A stretch of 64,000 bases of DNA, taken from NCBI GenBank assembly GCA_944990035.1, contig CALYLX010000126.1, forward strand, positions 2,170,001 to 2,234,000, read 5' to 3'. Origin of the DNA: Clitopilus passeckerianus. Its lineage: Eukaryota; Basidiomycota; Agaricomycetes; Agaricales; Entolomataceae. Of this stretch, positions 11,131-20,860 are shown piece after piece. Position 1 is the stretch's first letter, and each line of letters opens with the position of its first letter. Made by a program: the position numbers and the translations under genes. The notes beneath the pieces were generated by a model. The model worked only from the letters and a program-made list of their open reading frames with translations, made no database searches and was not told where the DNA came from.

Positions 11131-13167
11131 ATGATTCGACGGTCACGTACCAGAACCCTGACGGCTCCTCGTACAACCGCCATGGGTGACCCTCATCAAG
11201 CGTTCCTTATTGCTCACCTGCCTTCTGAAGATAACAAAGGTTACAAATGCGTGGCAGCCCTCTACCACAATAGCTGCTATGGTATCGAGGTGTTGAGCGC
11301 TATCCGCCGGTTCATAACTCTTGCAGAACAACCCGATAACGCTGAGATTATACGAGAAGAGCTACGGAGAGCCGGGGAATCGCGACTGAAAGATAGATTT
11401 CAGAGCAGATATCTTGGAAGGCTGCTTGCATGTGCTTACTACATCGGACTAGAAGAGGAGCCGATTTGTTGTTCCTCATCCGATTTAGATTCCGGGATCT
11501 TGGATGTGAACAATGGTTTCTGGGATAATGGTAAGCCATTCTATTCGTCTGTTGTCCGAGCGGCTGAAGATTCACAATGGCTAGACACCGACCATGGCCT
11601 AAGCATAATTGACATCACAAACCTGGACATGTGTGCTTATGCTCTCATACCTGGCCCAATCACACTTCCAGGAAGTGAGGATCGATGTGTGCTGATGAAT
11701 GCCAAAGAGTATGCAACGGCTTATGCGGTTCAAGAGGATCTTCAGGGCGATGATATTGATGACTGGCAATTTGGCGCACAGATAGAATATCCTCAGCCCA
11801 CCCTCCCAGTCAAACTGAAGCCCGAGGTCGACGCTGCCATCGCGTCACTGAAAACCGTGCCCCTCCTCGACAGTAGGGCGCCACCGGATGTTTGGCCGGA
11901 GAATTTTCAGTTTTCAGTTCCCAGATATCGAGGGATATTGCGGGCTGATGAGGAAGAATCACTGCCGAACGATGAGGATAGCATGAGCAATCCAACATTT
12001 AACGCAACACCCACCGTCCCACTGTTGTCCGAACTTGCCCTACCCCTTGCCCTCAGCCAGTCTCTGGACGGCCACTCCATCGAGACTCTCAGATCCATGA
12101 TGTGGCTACCAGGAAAGGTTGAAGCTTTCCTCGAAGCTTTCCGATCGCCTCAGTTTGCACCTTTCCCCGACTCTGCTTTGGGGCTTTTAGCAGATGCCAT
12201 AGGATTGACGTGCAATGAAGATACCATCGACCTGTCGAGAATCTGCTTGAGTGATGAACAAATACTGGCGCTAGCTCGGGACACGCCAGGAGTTCAAACA
12301 CTTAAACTATCTCACAATCCATCGGTCAGCATTCGCACAGTGCGGGCTGTATTAACAAGTCTCCCCCACATCAGACGCCTTGTACTATTGAACACGAAGA
12401 TCTCGCAACAGGCGTGGGTCGGCCTTCTTCAAGAATATTCATCTTTGTTTTACAACCTTGATGCCCTTGTACATCCATGCTTCTTGGATGCGGATTATGG
12501 ATCCTTCCCAGATGCTTTGACGATCATTGGAAGTGACGACGTCGCGATCTGCGCTAAAACCATCCCCTGCTTCTCAAACGATACTCTGATCCAGGTCCTG
12601 TCTACGTACCTGCGTACCCTCGCATGCACCCTTACCAATGGTTCCGCTGGCACCGTATCATCCACCATCCTGTCGGCAGACGTCCTAAAGCCTGGTCAGA
12701 CATGGGGTTCAAGAAGCATTTCAGCCTTCGCCCAAGGCAACAGCCTCCCTTTCAAGGGCAATGGATGGATATTCATCGTCTGCACCGCAAGGTACCAATT
12801 CGGTTTCGCGAAAGTAACACGCAAGATACCGAATACCCGCAAGCCTGATGCTTCACTGAGCGACAGCATGACAGCCTCACCAGCAGACGAAGATTTAACA
12901 TGCGATGTCCATGATATAACCAGCTTTCTCTCGGAGCTAGAGAAAGAAGGCAGGCCCCCAATGCCTGAGGATGCCGCGAAGAGACTTTTCCACCTATTCG
13001 AGAATGCGGACCAGAGAGGATCGTTTGGTAAAAACACAAAGTTGAAGTTAATATCGGTGGAGACGGCTAATGATATAGTGAGAGGCAAGATTATTGAGGA
13101 CTGGCCATTTGGGATCATTGCACGGGAAGTTTTACCAGAAACAAGTACCCATGTCGACCTACCTTAG
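11131..13167 (+). CDS. Intronless conserved hypothetical protein with LRR-like centre
   Basis: One uninterrupted frame of 678 codons in a region where nearly all genes are split. The function is not recognised. The N-terminal third has an AFLIAHLP and YHNSCYGIEVLSAIRRFI region and several aromatic/acidic blocks. Around residues 370-430 there are two or three leucine-rich-repeat-like units (ICLSDEQILALARDTPG, VQTLKLSHNPSVSIRTVRAV, LPHIRRLVLLNTKISQQAW). The C-terminal part contains FAKVTRKIPN and LSELEKEGRPPMPEDAAKRL, and the protein ends GIIAREVLPETSTHVDLP. No signal peptide or membrane segment. A second ATG at 11182 (MGDPHQAFLIAHLP) may be the true start, because the first 17 residues are only basic filler. 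It shares orientation and lack of introns with the next gene, 242 bp away. Confidence 0.7.
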   Translation: MIRRSRTRTLTAPRTTAMGDPHQAFLIAHLPSEDNKGYKCVAALYHNSCYGIEVLSAIRRFITLAEQPDNAEIIREELRRAGESRLKDRFQSRYLGRLLACAYYIGLEEEPICCSSSDLDSGILDVNNGFWDNGKPFYSSVVRAAEDSQWLDTDHGLSIIDITNLDMCAYALIPGPITLPGSEDRCVLMNAKEYATAYAVQEDLQGDDIDDWQFGAQIEYPQPTLPVKLKPEVDAAIASLKTVPLLDSRAPPDVWPENFQFSVPRYRGILRADEEESLPNDEDSMSNPTFNATPTVPLLSELALPLALSQSLDGHSIETLRSMMWLPGKVEAFLEAFRSPQFAPFPDSALGLLADAIGLTCNEDTIDLSRICLSDEQILALARDTPGVQTLKLSHNPSVSIRTVRAVLTSLPHIRRLVLLNTKISQQAWVGLLQEYSSLFYNLDALVHPCFLDADYGSFPDALTIIGSDDVAICAKTIPCFSNDTLIQVLSTYLRTLACTLTNGSAGTVSSTILSADVLKPGQTWGSRSISAFAQGNSLPFKGNGWIFIVCTARYQFGFAKVTRKIPNTRKPDASLSDSMTASPADEDLTCDVHDITSFLSELEKEGRPPMPEDAAKRLFHLFENADQRGSFGKNTKLKLISVETANDIVRGKIIEDWPFGIIAREVLPETSTHVDLP

Positions 13168-13409
13168 CTAGGTCGATTCAGATCGGTGGGCCGGTGGCAG
13201 AGTGAAAAGAAGTTTAGTCCGGAGATTTACCAGTCCGTGAGGGAATTCATACTTTATTTCTTGATATCAATATTGGTATAAGCGGTCTAAGAGGCTCGAA
13301 CTCTGAATCCGCTTCTGGATATGGTGGTGGATTCTGGAAAAGCCTGAGCCAGCTAGTCACTCGATGTGTGACACAAATCACGCTCCTCCCTTGCTCTACT
13401 CCATGCATC

Positions 13410-15533
13410 ATGACTTGCTGCGAGGAGCGAGCACTCGAATGGTCAGACGAGGCGGGCTCACATATCTGCACGTCGTGCGGCTCGCTGCTAGACCCGACGC
13501 AGTCTGTGCTCTCAGTCCCTGAATACAACGTTAACGCCTTGGGTCATGCCTCATACAACCCATGGGACCACTCCAAGGAATCTCGAGACTCCAAACAACT
13601 CACTGTCATAAGACAGTTCATCTCATCGCTTTGCGTATCGCTCTCGTGTACTGGTGTTCAAGAACAAACCACAAGTCTTTTCATGCGAGCCAAAAAAGCC
13701 CCAATTCCAAAGTTTACATGGGGCAAAAAAGCAAGGCTCGTTGCCGCGGCATGCCTGTATATCACGCTACGGGAGGCCAGACAATCGTGCTCTATGTACG
13801 ACTTGTCTAATCTCTTAGCCGAAGAGAGAACATCTTCCCTTGTACGATGCATTTTTGACGTTTCCTCGGCTCTCAAACTACCCTTTGTGCCCTCAGATCC
13901 TTCAATCCACATCCCCGACCTGTTCAACTATTTATCCTCCACCCTCTCAGAACAGCCGAAGGTCCTTCCAGAGGCGATTGTCAAAGCGCTGACTTCACCC
14001 GGGTTCTCCCTACGGCAAGCATCACACACCGCCGAAGCTATCACAGCTCTCCTTGCCCGCCATGGGCCTGATCACCCGTTGTCCTCCCTACCCACTCCTC
14101 CTACTGCTTGTGCATGTTTCATGCTTGCAATTGAAGGAGAGCTCCGCGCATCCCTCAGCAACGTTGCTATGCTTGCGGAGCACCTTGGAATTCGGGTCAA
14201 AATTGGCAAGACGGCCGTTATGAAACGGTACAAGCTCGTACAGGACGAGCTGATGTCGTGTGTTGAACGTGTACCTTGGCTCAAAAGCTACGACAGCAAG
14301 GACAAAGCCGCACGGTATAAGGCGGGAAACGGCAAAAGGTCTCTTGTCGCAAAGGGTCTGCATGACATCCTGCGGTTCCAGGAGGAAATATGGAAGAACA
14401 ACCTAGTGAAGGTTGACCTACCGGTGGGGAGTCCTTCACCCGACGCAGAATCGACCGGTGATTTGGATCAACCGATACCCGCAACTACATCGCTTCCCGA
14501 GCTGGCCCAGCTTGGGCAACCGCAGGAGGAAGATACCCCTCCAAGAGCACTCAAACGACGGAAAATGAGTCACGACAAAGAAAATCGTCCAATGGACGAA
14601 GCCACTAGATTCTTAATCAACCCTTTAGAAGCGCATATACCCACCATAAATTATACGGACGATCAATACCAGGACAATTCCACGCATATTCCCCAGCATT
14701 CTACATTTCATTCTAATTCTGCGATACCTCCACCTCCTCTTACACTACCTCCAACTTTGGGACCCACCAATTTTCAATCAAATTCGGCTGTAGCTCCGAC
14801 TTCGCAGGAGAAACTGTACAAGAAAAGGTCTCGACAAGTGCCGTTGTCTTTCGCCTCTTACCTTCTTACGGCACCAACTCCCAACCCGAGCGGAGCTGCC
14901 ATCTCGGACTTGGGCGCCTTCTTCTTCGAGGACATGAAGAAGAAACCACCAACGCGACTCCAAATGCTCACAGCATACTATGGGAGCGCTGAAGCCGTAC
15001 CCGACGAAGAGCTCTTCGGTGAGGGTGAATGGCAGACGCTTCTTAGGGATGACGCGGAGCGGGACGTTGTTGAGAGGATCATGAGGGAGAGAGGAGAATG
15101 GGAGAGTGATGTCGAGGAAGAGGTGAAAGAACAACCCGTCAAAGCGCGTGTTGGGAGGAAGAGGAAGTTGAGGGAGGGTGAGCAACCGCCGCCAAGGAAG
15201 AGTCGGATCAACGTCGATGCATTGGCGTCTTTCATGACCGACGACGCTGTGGCCTTAGGAGACTATGGAGCTGATTTTGAAGATGAAGGGGAACGACGGG
15301 CTGAGTACAGCTCGATGCTCCTAGGTCTCCAGCGATTCAACAGCCAGAGCGGAAGCGAGAAGAGTCCTAGTATCCTGGGGCTCAGTGATGATGAAGACGA
15401 GGGTATGGATGATTCGAACACGCCTTCCACCAGGGCAACATCCAGTACCGATAAGGATGAAGAACTTATCGTGGACGATTGGAGACCAGCTTCACCGGTA
15501 GGAGGCGGAAACTGGGATGAGGACTGGTATTGA
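13410..15533 (+). CDS. Divergent TFIIB/BRF-family transcription factor, intronless
   Basis: A 707-residue protein on one exon. The ATG at 13410 is chosen because it begins the zinc-ribbon region: CC near residue 3, then HICTSCGSLLD near residues 20-30. The first knuckle shows adjacent cysteines rather than the usual CxxC. Residues about 55-300 form two cyclin-like helical repeats (RQFISSLCVSLSC, KKARLVAAACLYITLREARQSC, later TACACFMLAIEGELRASLSNVAMLAEHLG), as in TFIIB and Brf1. The C-terminal half is disordered and charged, with one more ordered piece (LQMLTAYYGSAEAVPDEELF, EWQTLLRDDAERDVVERIM) and an acidic end. TFIIB-family factors recruit RNA polymerase II or III; which one is used here cannot be told. 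The glycine-rich B-reader segment usual in Brf1 is not visible, so an ordinary Brf1 is unlikely. Confidence 0.7.
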   Translation: MTCCEERALEWSDEAGSHICTSCGSLLDPTQSVLSVPEYNVNALGHASYNPWDHSKESRDSKQLTVIRQFISSLCVSLSCTGVQEQTTSLFMRAKKAPIPKFTWGKKARLVAAACLYITLREARQSCSMYDLSNLLAEERTSSLVRCIFDVSSALKLPFVPSDPSIHIPDLFNYLSSTLSEQPKVLPEAIVKALTSPGFSLRQASHTAEAITALLARHGPDHPLSSLPTPPTACACFMLAIEGELRASLSNVAMLAEHLGIRVKIGKTAVMKRYKLVQDELMSCVERVPWLKSYDSKDKAARYKAGNGKRSLVAKGLHDILRFQEEIWKNNLVKVDLPVGSPSPDAESTGDLDQPIPATTSLPELAQLGQPQEEDTPPRALKRRKMSHDKENRPMDEATRFLINPLEAHIPTINYTDDQYQDNSTHIPQHSTFHSNSAIPPPPLTLPPTLGPTNFQSNSAVAPTSQEKLYKKRSRQVPLSFASYLLTAPTPNPSGAAISDLGAFFFEDMKKKPPTRLQMLTAYYGSAEAVPDEELFGEGEWQTLLRDDAERDVVERIMRERGEWESDVEEEVKEQPVKARVGRKRKLREGEQPPPRKSRINVDALASFMTDDAVALGDYGADFEDEGERRAEYSSMLLGLQRFNSQSGSEKSPSILGLSDDEDEGMDDSNTPSTRATSSTDKDEELIVDDWRPASPVGGGNWDEDWY

Positions 15534-16252
15534 GTGTGGGCGATTTACTAAGTCCTGTTTGCAGCGATATTCCCGGCCCCTCACGCTTGTTTTCTTAGTT
15601 CCTGCAGTTACATTTGGCTCGAAGTCTTTAGTGTATTTGTTAGTTTTCGATAGCGTATGGGAAAGTTGTGTATGTAGAAGATAATTAAGACCTTGTAGTA
15701 TAATCAAATAGTAGCCTAATATTGTATACGACCCTGTTTTATCCAACAAACATGTTTCAGTGTTGGAAACCCGAAAAGTCTTCCATAGCTTGCTTGACCA
15801 GGCAATTTGGTATCCTCAGTCGTCCGCCACAAGCCAGCCTAGGCTATTTCGAGCTCATACTCCATATTCGAGGCGGTTTTGACTTGTGTGACTTTGGACA
15901 ACTGCACCTGCAGGCTTTTCCTGTTTTAACGGGAATAGGAAGGACACCAGCCGCCTTCCTTTTATCTTGTCGTTATTCACAGGCTCTAGGTATCCGGTCG
16001 TGAACCCGAGGCACAGGGTTATTTCTATCTATGTACTGGACCGAGAGCAGTTTCCATGGTCGCGACAACTTGAAAGAAGTGTTACATGGTTTGTCCCACG
16101 GCGTGCGTGGCTGGTAAAGGAGAGTCGGTGCGTTCAACTTCCTATTACGAGATCATCCTTGGCTCAATGAAAAATAGTTCGAATCAGGAGGGTTACCTAC
16201 GAATTCACAACCCGCGACGGGTGGCAAAGTTTCCGGTCCTGAATGTGCATTG
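15534..16252. other. Intergenic stretch; may hold the 5' exon of locus A
   Basis: No independent gene recognised. The frame of locus A stays open upstream to an acceptor-like AATAG near 16174 and reads QPATGGKV at 16208-16231, which resembles the histone-H3-like segment of locus B with the ARK part missing. The true first exon could therefore lie here. Confidence 0.4.
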
Positions 16253-17303
16253 ATGGAGAGTCTAAGAGCAAGGGCACGGCCGAGAAAGAGACAATGCGAT
16301 CCTCTGGTAAAGCGCATGAAACAGACTGCCGAAAATCCAACTAGTTCGGTAGACTTGTTGAAGTGGATGAGGACGATCTATTCCCAGATAGCCCTCCTCC
16401 TAAGAAGGTGCGGACATTCCCATAGGCGGCCATCTTTGAAGGAGATTATGACCCAGGAATCCGATAGACCCATCCATATCCAAGAGCTATTATGAATCGC
16501 CATCAATACCACAAGCAAGCACTGTCGAGCCTTTGTTTTCGCAAGAATGGTAACAAACATATCCCATCCATAAGGATTGGCCAAACTTCCTCAAGCAACG
16601 TCTCTCGGAGAGATGACTCTCCAAGTACTAGCCTCCCTTCCATCCGCCCAGCACACACTTCAAACCGACGGCCACGAGAGGGGAATCCACCCTATAGAGA
16701 CGAACTCACCGACTCTCGTGGAAATAGTATGATGACGATTCCATCTGCCATGCCGACTCGGAACAATGACATGGACGTCGCCACCATACTAGCTGCAATG
16801 CAGCAACAATTAACGGAAATGCGAGCAGAATCAAAGATCTTCGCAGCCAATTGCAATCTAGCAATCAGGATCTCAATACACAATGCAGCGGCCTGGTAGA
16901 TAGCTTCAAAGACGGAATGTCTTCCTTCAAAGCCGATATGCACCTACTCGGTGATCCAGTGGTGTCAAAACTTCCAGCATTGGAGGATAGATTGGAAAGA
17001 AATCACCAGGCGACCCGGGAGTGTCGCGGAGAAGTACGATCCATCAGGGAGGAGATCAGTGATTTGAAGTCACAGATGGAGTCTGGGGTTCAAGAGATGA
17101 AGGATTCCATTCAGGGCGCGCAACAAATCGCATGTGACTATAGCAATTCGGTCAAGGTGGCTTTGGAAAACGTAAAGAAAGAGGCCGCCGAGGCTCGGAT
17201 ACCGCCTACCCCAATCCATGAAGGTTCACCAGAGCCTGGCCCCAGCAGAAAGAAGAGGAAAATTACGATCGCAGGAATAGATATTGTCGTTGACGCGGAG
17301 TGA
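16253..17303 (+). pseudogene. Locus A: coiled-coil protein, frameshifted paralog of locus B
   Basis: Reads MESLRARARPRKRQCDPL, then (after a possible 38 bp intron ending AACTAG) VEVDEDDLFPDSPPPKK, a GTGCGG...CGATAG intron, and a Ser/Arg-rich segment. It continues as coiled coil alignable to locus B: AMQQQLTEMRAE / KDLRSQL, ADMHLLGDPVVSKLPALEDR, RECRGEVRSIREEISDLKSQ, and the end PSRKKRKITIAGIDIVVDAE. Between GCAGAA and TCAAAG at 16830/16831 one A is missing relative to B (GCAGAAATCAAGG), which breaks the frame in the middle of a conserved helix. Either the copy is dead or this is a sequencing error. No known domain; the KKRK patch suggests nuclear location. It is the nearest paralog of locus B, about 1.5 kb away in tandem. 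Confidence 0.55.
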
Positions 17304-17725
17304 ATTGGTAAAGGGGGGGATGATATACTGAGGTCTTGCACATTTATGAATGATACTCATACGGAACAACCAGGTCGTAATATCTAATATCTGTTGTCAA
17401 CCACTCTCACGATGAGGTGGAGATGAGGCGCCTAAAGTCAATTGAGCAGCTGATAACTCCCCCCAGTGATCCCTTCCTCGAATATATATAGAAGACATGG
17501 CGGAGATTATGTCTACCCCAACCGTGATACTCGACTTGCTTGGATTTAACATTCATTCAAGAATCTCCAGATCCGGAAATGCTTTCGAGAGGGAATGTCT
17601 CCCTTTAAAGTTCATGAGATGAGGCCAGCCACGCACGTCATACTGAACGAAAAAGGAGAAATTGCCTCTCAGAACGAATCCGAAATACGTTGCCCTTTTC
17701 ATCCCATCTTACCCTTACGTCTGCC
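17304..17725. other. Spacer between loci A and B
   Basis: No coding signal. An ATATATATAG stretch near 17482-17491 could serve as a TATA-like element for locus B, whose ATG lies about 240 bp downstream. Confidence 0.35.
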
Positions 17726-18983
17726 ATGGATCTTGATAAAGAGCAACAAGTATGTTTAGACTGTGGTTTCCTATCGAACATTACACTAATATGATTGTAG
17801 CACGAAGCTAGAAGGTCAAATACGCATCCACGACGCAGACAGACAGCACGTAAAATCACTGGATCAAAACCTCCAAAGGCGAGAAACTTGTTTTGAATAC
17901 CTTAGCCGACACTCATCTTTGACCAAAAGCAGGCCACTCGTGTACCCACTGATTCGATGGCTTCAGACGCTTCGACGAATTGCGAAGCAGTCTCTACTAA
18001 ACCTCTTCGTTCTCGTCAGAGAACTTCTAAACGGGTGGGATATATCCTGGACGGCGAACTTCCGCAGAATTGAGCAGATCTGATAGGTCCCTACAAGATC
18101 TCCTACAAATAACTCTGGGTTCCCATTGCAAGCACCTTCCCAGCAGAGTTCGACACCCATCGGCCCAGCCCATGCTGTTCCCCACCTCTCGAAGGAGGAC
18201 ACAATTAATAGAAAACCTTCCCCGGCAAACGACGAAATTTTTGTAAGGCGACCGAAAACGCTTCCTTCTCATCGTCCACCGAATAACAATCCTGCTATCG
18301 GCCAAGAGAAATCTACATCAAAGACCTGCGGTGTTTCGGCCATGTCTACCACAAGCGCAAGCACGTTTTTCGTGCGGGACACTGCCAACTTCCGGAAGAG
18401 GAATATGACAACAACTCCGTCGTTTATCGCTGGGCCTACACCGAATGATGATGTCTATGTTGCTACCACGCTGGCAACAATGCAGAAGGACTTGACAGGA
18501 ATGCGAGCAGAAATCAAGGATCTTCGAACACAGTTACGATCGAGCCATCAGGATATTAGCACTCATTGTAGGGGCCTGGCATACGATTTTAGAGAGGAGG
18601 TCTCTACTTTGAAAGATGACCTTCATCTTCTTGGAGATCCACTAGCATCAAAAATCCCACTCCTCGAGGATAAGATGGAAGCCAATCACCAGGAGGCGCG
18701 GGAGTGTCATGGTGAAGTACGTTCTATCCGAGAGGAACTTAGCGATTTGAGAGCACAGATGGGCTCTGGGTTCCGGGAGGTGAAGGAATCCATCCACGAC
18801 GCTAAACAGGTCGCATGCAACTACGCCGACTCACTCCAGGTGACAATGGAAAAGGTGAAGAAGGAAGCCGTCGAGGCACAGATACCCCCAGCTCCCAACC
18901 GTGACGAGTCTCCAGAGCCTGGACCGAGTAGGAAAAAACGGAAAATCACGATCGCGGGAATTGATCTGGTCATTGACGCGTAG
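17726..18983 (+). CDS. Locus B: intact H3-tail-like, coiled-coil protein of unknown function
   Basis: Four exons, 17726-17749, 17801-17878, 17933-18034 and 18087-18983, all joined in phase 0, give 366 residues. Introns are GTATGT...TGTAG, a GC-AG intron (AAG|GCGAGA...AGCAG, 54 nt) and GTGGGA...GATAG. Exon 2 encodes RQTARKITGSKPPK, which matches 9 of 13 positions of the histone H3 tail QTARKSTGGKAPR. A disordered Ser/Pro-rich middle follows, then about 150 residues of coiled coil (DLTGMRAEIKDLRTQL, DDLHLLGDPLASKIPLLEDK, RECHGEVRSIREELSDLRAQ), then SPEPGPSRKKRKITIAGID and the stop. The H3-like part could be a substrate or decoy for histone-tail enzymes or readers; that is inference. The GC donor is the weakest point of the model: without it the frame stops at TGA 17894-17896, and translation could start at ATG 17957, leaving the H3-like exon out. 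Confidence 0.6.
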
Positions 18984-19204
18984 GAGGTTCTCCAGGAAGT
19001 GAAAGTCGACGACGTAGGTAAAGCTAGAATACGAAGAACTACTGCTCGAGATTGAAGGTTCCTGATTTCTGCTGCTAGTATTTTGATTGATCACGGAAAT
19101 GATGTATAATAATTTACACGAGGCAAAACACGAGGATGACTATACGGCAGTGCCCCCGGTCCAATGGTCATTCTCCCTAGTAGTAAACTCAATCAGATCC
19201 CCAG

Positions 19205-19869
19205 ATGTTTGGCGAAGACCAGTCCTCTGTGAGTTTATCACAACCTACTTTCAGCTGAGATTTCAGATTCAACTATCTCTGGTTGCAGAGCGGCAATGTA
19301 GATTCCGGCAAGAAACCAAGACCGAAGTAAACTGCACGCAAGTCAACTGGAACAAAGCCTCCTCAACCTCGACGTCCCAGGGCTCCGTCAAAGGTCAAAG
19401 CCACTGCTGCCGCCAAGAAGGCTACCATGGGAGCTGCGTCGAAAGGGAAAAGAGGAACCTCTAACTCCTTGAATTCCGGGGAGTCTTCCGGGGAACCTTC
19501 CGAGATCATACAGATGTCTGCGGAATCGGTAAGCCGCGATGGATGGATAGTTCAAAGTGAAGAAGTTGACGGAAGATCGCAATGCAGCTTAAAGTGCAGG
19601 AAGACCTAGTACAACTTGGTTATACCATACAGGAGGCCCAAACACCACTGAAAGCCCCTGAGTTGAAGGCAGACGATCCCCCAGCCGCCATTCTGGAGAT
19701 GCTTCGAGATATCCGTCAGGAAATGAAGGAAATGGGTGACGAGTTTCGTTACGATGTGCAAGAGGTGACTGAGAGATTGGATATGTTGGTAGGAAACTAC
19801 GCAGACCTCCATATGGACGTGAAAGCACTACGTGGGCTAGATCTTGAATACGACTTCGACCGACAATAG
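19205..19869 (+). pseudogene. Locus C: H3-tail-like coiled-coil gene with an ochre stop
   Basis: ATG at 19205 (MFGEDQSS), GTGAGT...TTGCAG intron 19229-19288, then SGNVDSGKKPRPK, TAA at 19328-19330, and in the same frame TARKSTGTKPPQPRRPRAPS. Around the stop the reading PK-stop-TARKSTGTKPP matches histone H3 TKQTARKSTGGKAP, with the stop exactly at Gln5 (CAA to TAA is one transition). A basic segment (KVKATAAAKKA) and a Ser-rich part ending MSAES follow. After a likely GTAAGC...TGCAG intron comes a coiled coil (AILEMLRDIRQEMKEMGDEF, VTERLDMLVGNYADLHMDV), then the stop at 19867-19869. Most simply a nonsense-mutated member of the family; a splice that removes the TAA was not found. Confidence 0.5.
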
Positions 19870-20160
19870 ACCGACTGTTCTTCTGACCCGACGAATAAAC
19901 GAATTTAACCAACCAGTGAGCGCATCGCGACGCGTCGATCAGATTCTAATGGGCTCTTCAACTATCCTTCTTCCACCATAGCCTCACGCTCTACGTAGTC
20001 AAGTCACTAAGTTCTTTGTGGCAGGATTTCAGCCCAGTAAAAATAGGAGAACCTCGCGCATTTAAGGTGAGCATTCAGCTGCAAGGAGTAGTGGCGCGAC
20101 TGACTCAGCTAAATGGTGATCACGTCTCTCAGCCGTCGACGACCACGGTCAACAAACCAA

Positions 20161-20860
20161 TGGTCGGACAAGGCGAGCCCGTTCGTGTGCGCCAGCCTTC
20201 GATTTCCAGAATGCCAGCGGCACCAAAGCTTTCAGCCAGAAAAAGCCAAAACACGCCAGGAATGACGACTGGAGGTAGGATGCCACGGCGTGCTAGAGCC
20301 CCACCAAGAGAAAAGGCAGCCACCGCAGTTCGAAAAGAAGCGAAGGCTGCAACTTGGAACTTAATGTCAGAGGACTGGGGCCCTGGAAGGGGATGGTGCC
20401 AGTGCGTGACTGGCGGGAGTTAAGGGAACGTCTGAAAGCCTTTGATATGAGGCTGCCATACGAGGTAGGAATCCTTATTCAATGACCACATTACGTATTG
20501 AACGTCGTTTTTCAGCTTATGAACTGCATACCAGTTGGTGAAAGGTTCCGTTTCACCCAAGAGGCGACACCATCGGGATCGGAGAGCTACCAGCCACGCA
20601 CCGACGATGCTCAGGCTGAGATTCTAACCAAGCTAGACAAGATCCAAGAAGAAATCCAGGAGCTAAGAGACAAATTTTCTTTGAGAATGGATGCCCTGGA
20701 TACAAGATTTGAAGACCTTATGTACCAATTTCAAAATAGTGCAGACGGCATCTTGGATGAAGAACTTGACCACTGGACCCAAATTTTATTTGCTCTGCAA
20801 CTTTATCCTTTACCTACACGTAGTAATAAAGTCCATATGTACTCTCCAATACTTTTCTGA
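20161..20860 (+). pseudogene. Locus D: H3-tail-like coiled-coil gene, frame disrupted
   Basis: The open frame around 20120-20360 reads PKLSARKSQNTPGMTTGGRM then PRRARAPPREK and a Lys/Ala-rich stretch like that of locus C (RRPRAPSKVKATAAAKK versus RRARAPPREKAATAVRKEAK). The ARKS...TGG(R)MPRR order matches the H3 tail with an insertion between ARKS and TGG. A different frame then reads VPVRDWRELRERLKAFDMRL, a GTAGGA...TTTCAG intron, and the coiled coil EILTKLDKIQEEIQELRDKF. No GT-AG pair was found that joins the two frames, so the copy is probably broken near 20360. The true start is uncertain; 20161 is the first ATG in the N-terminal frame. Confidence 0.42.

Noticed and set aside
13368..13409. 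Upstream extension of the TFIIB-like frame
   Set aside because: It begins with GTG, not ATG; the first in-frame ATG at 13410 directly precedes the zinc-ribbon region.
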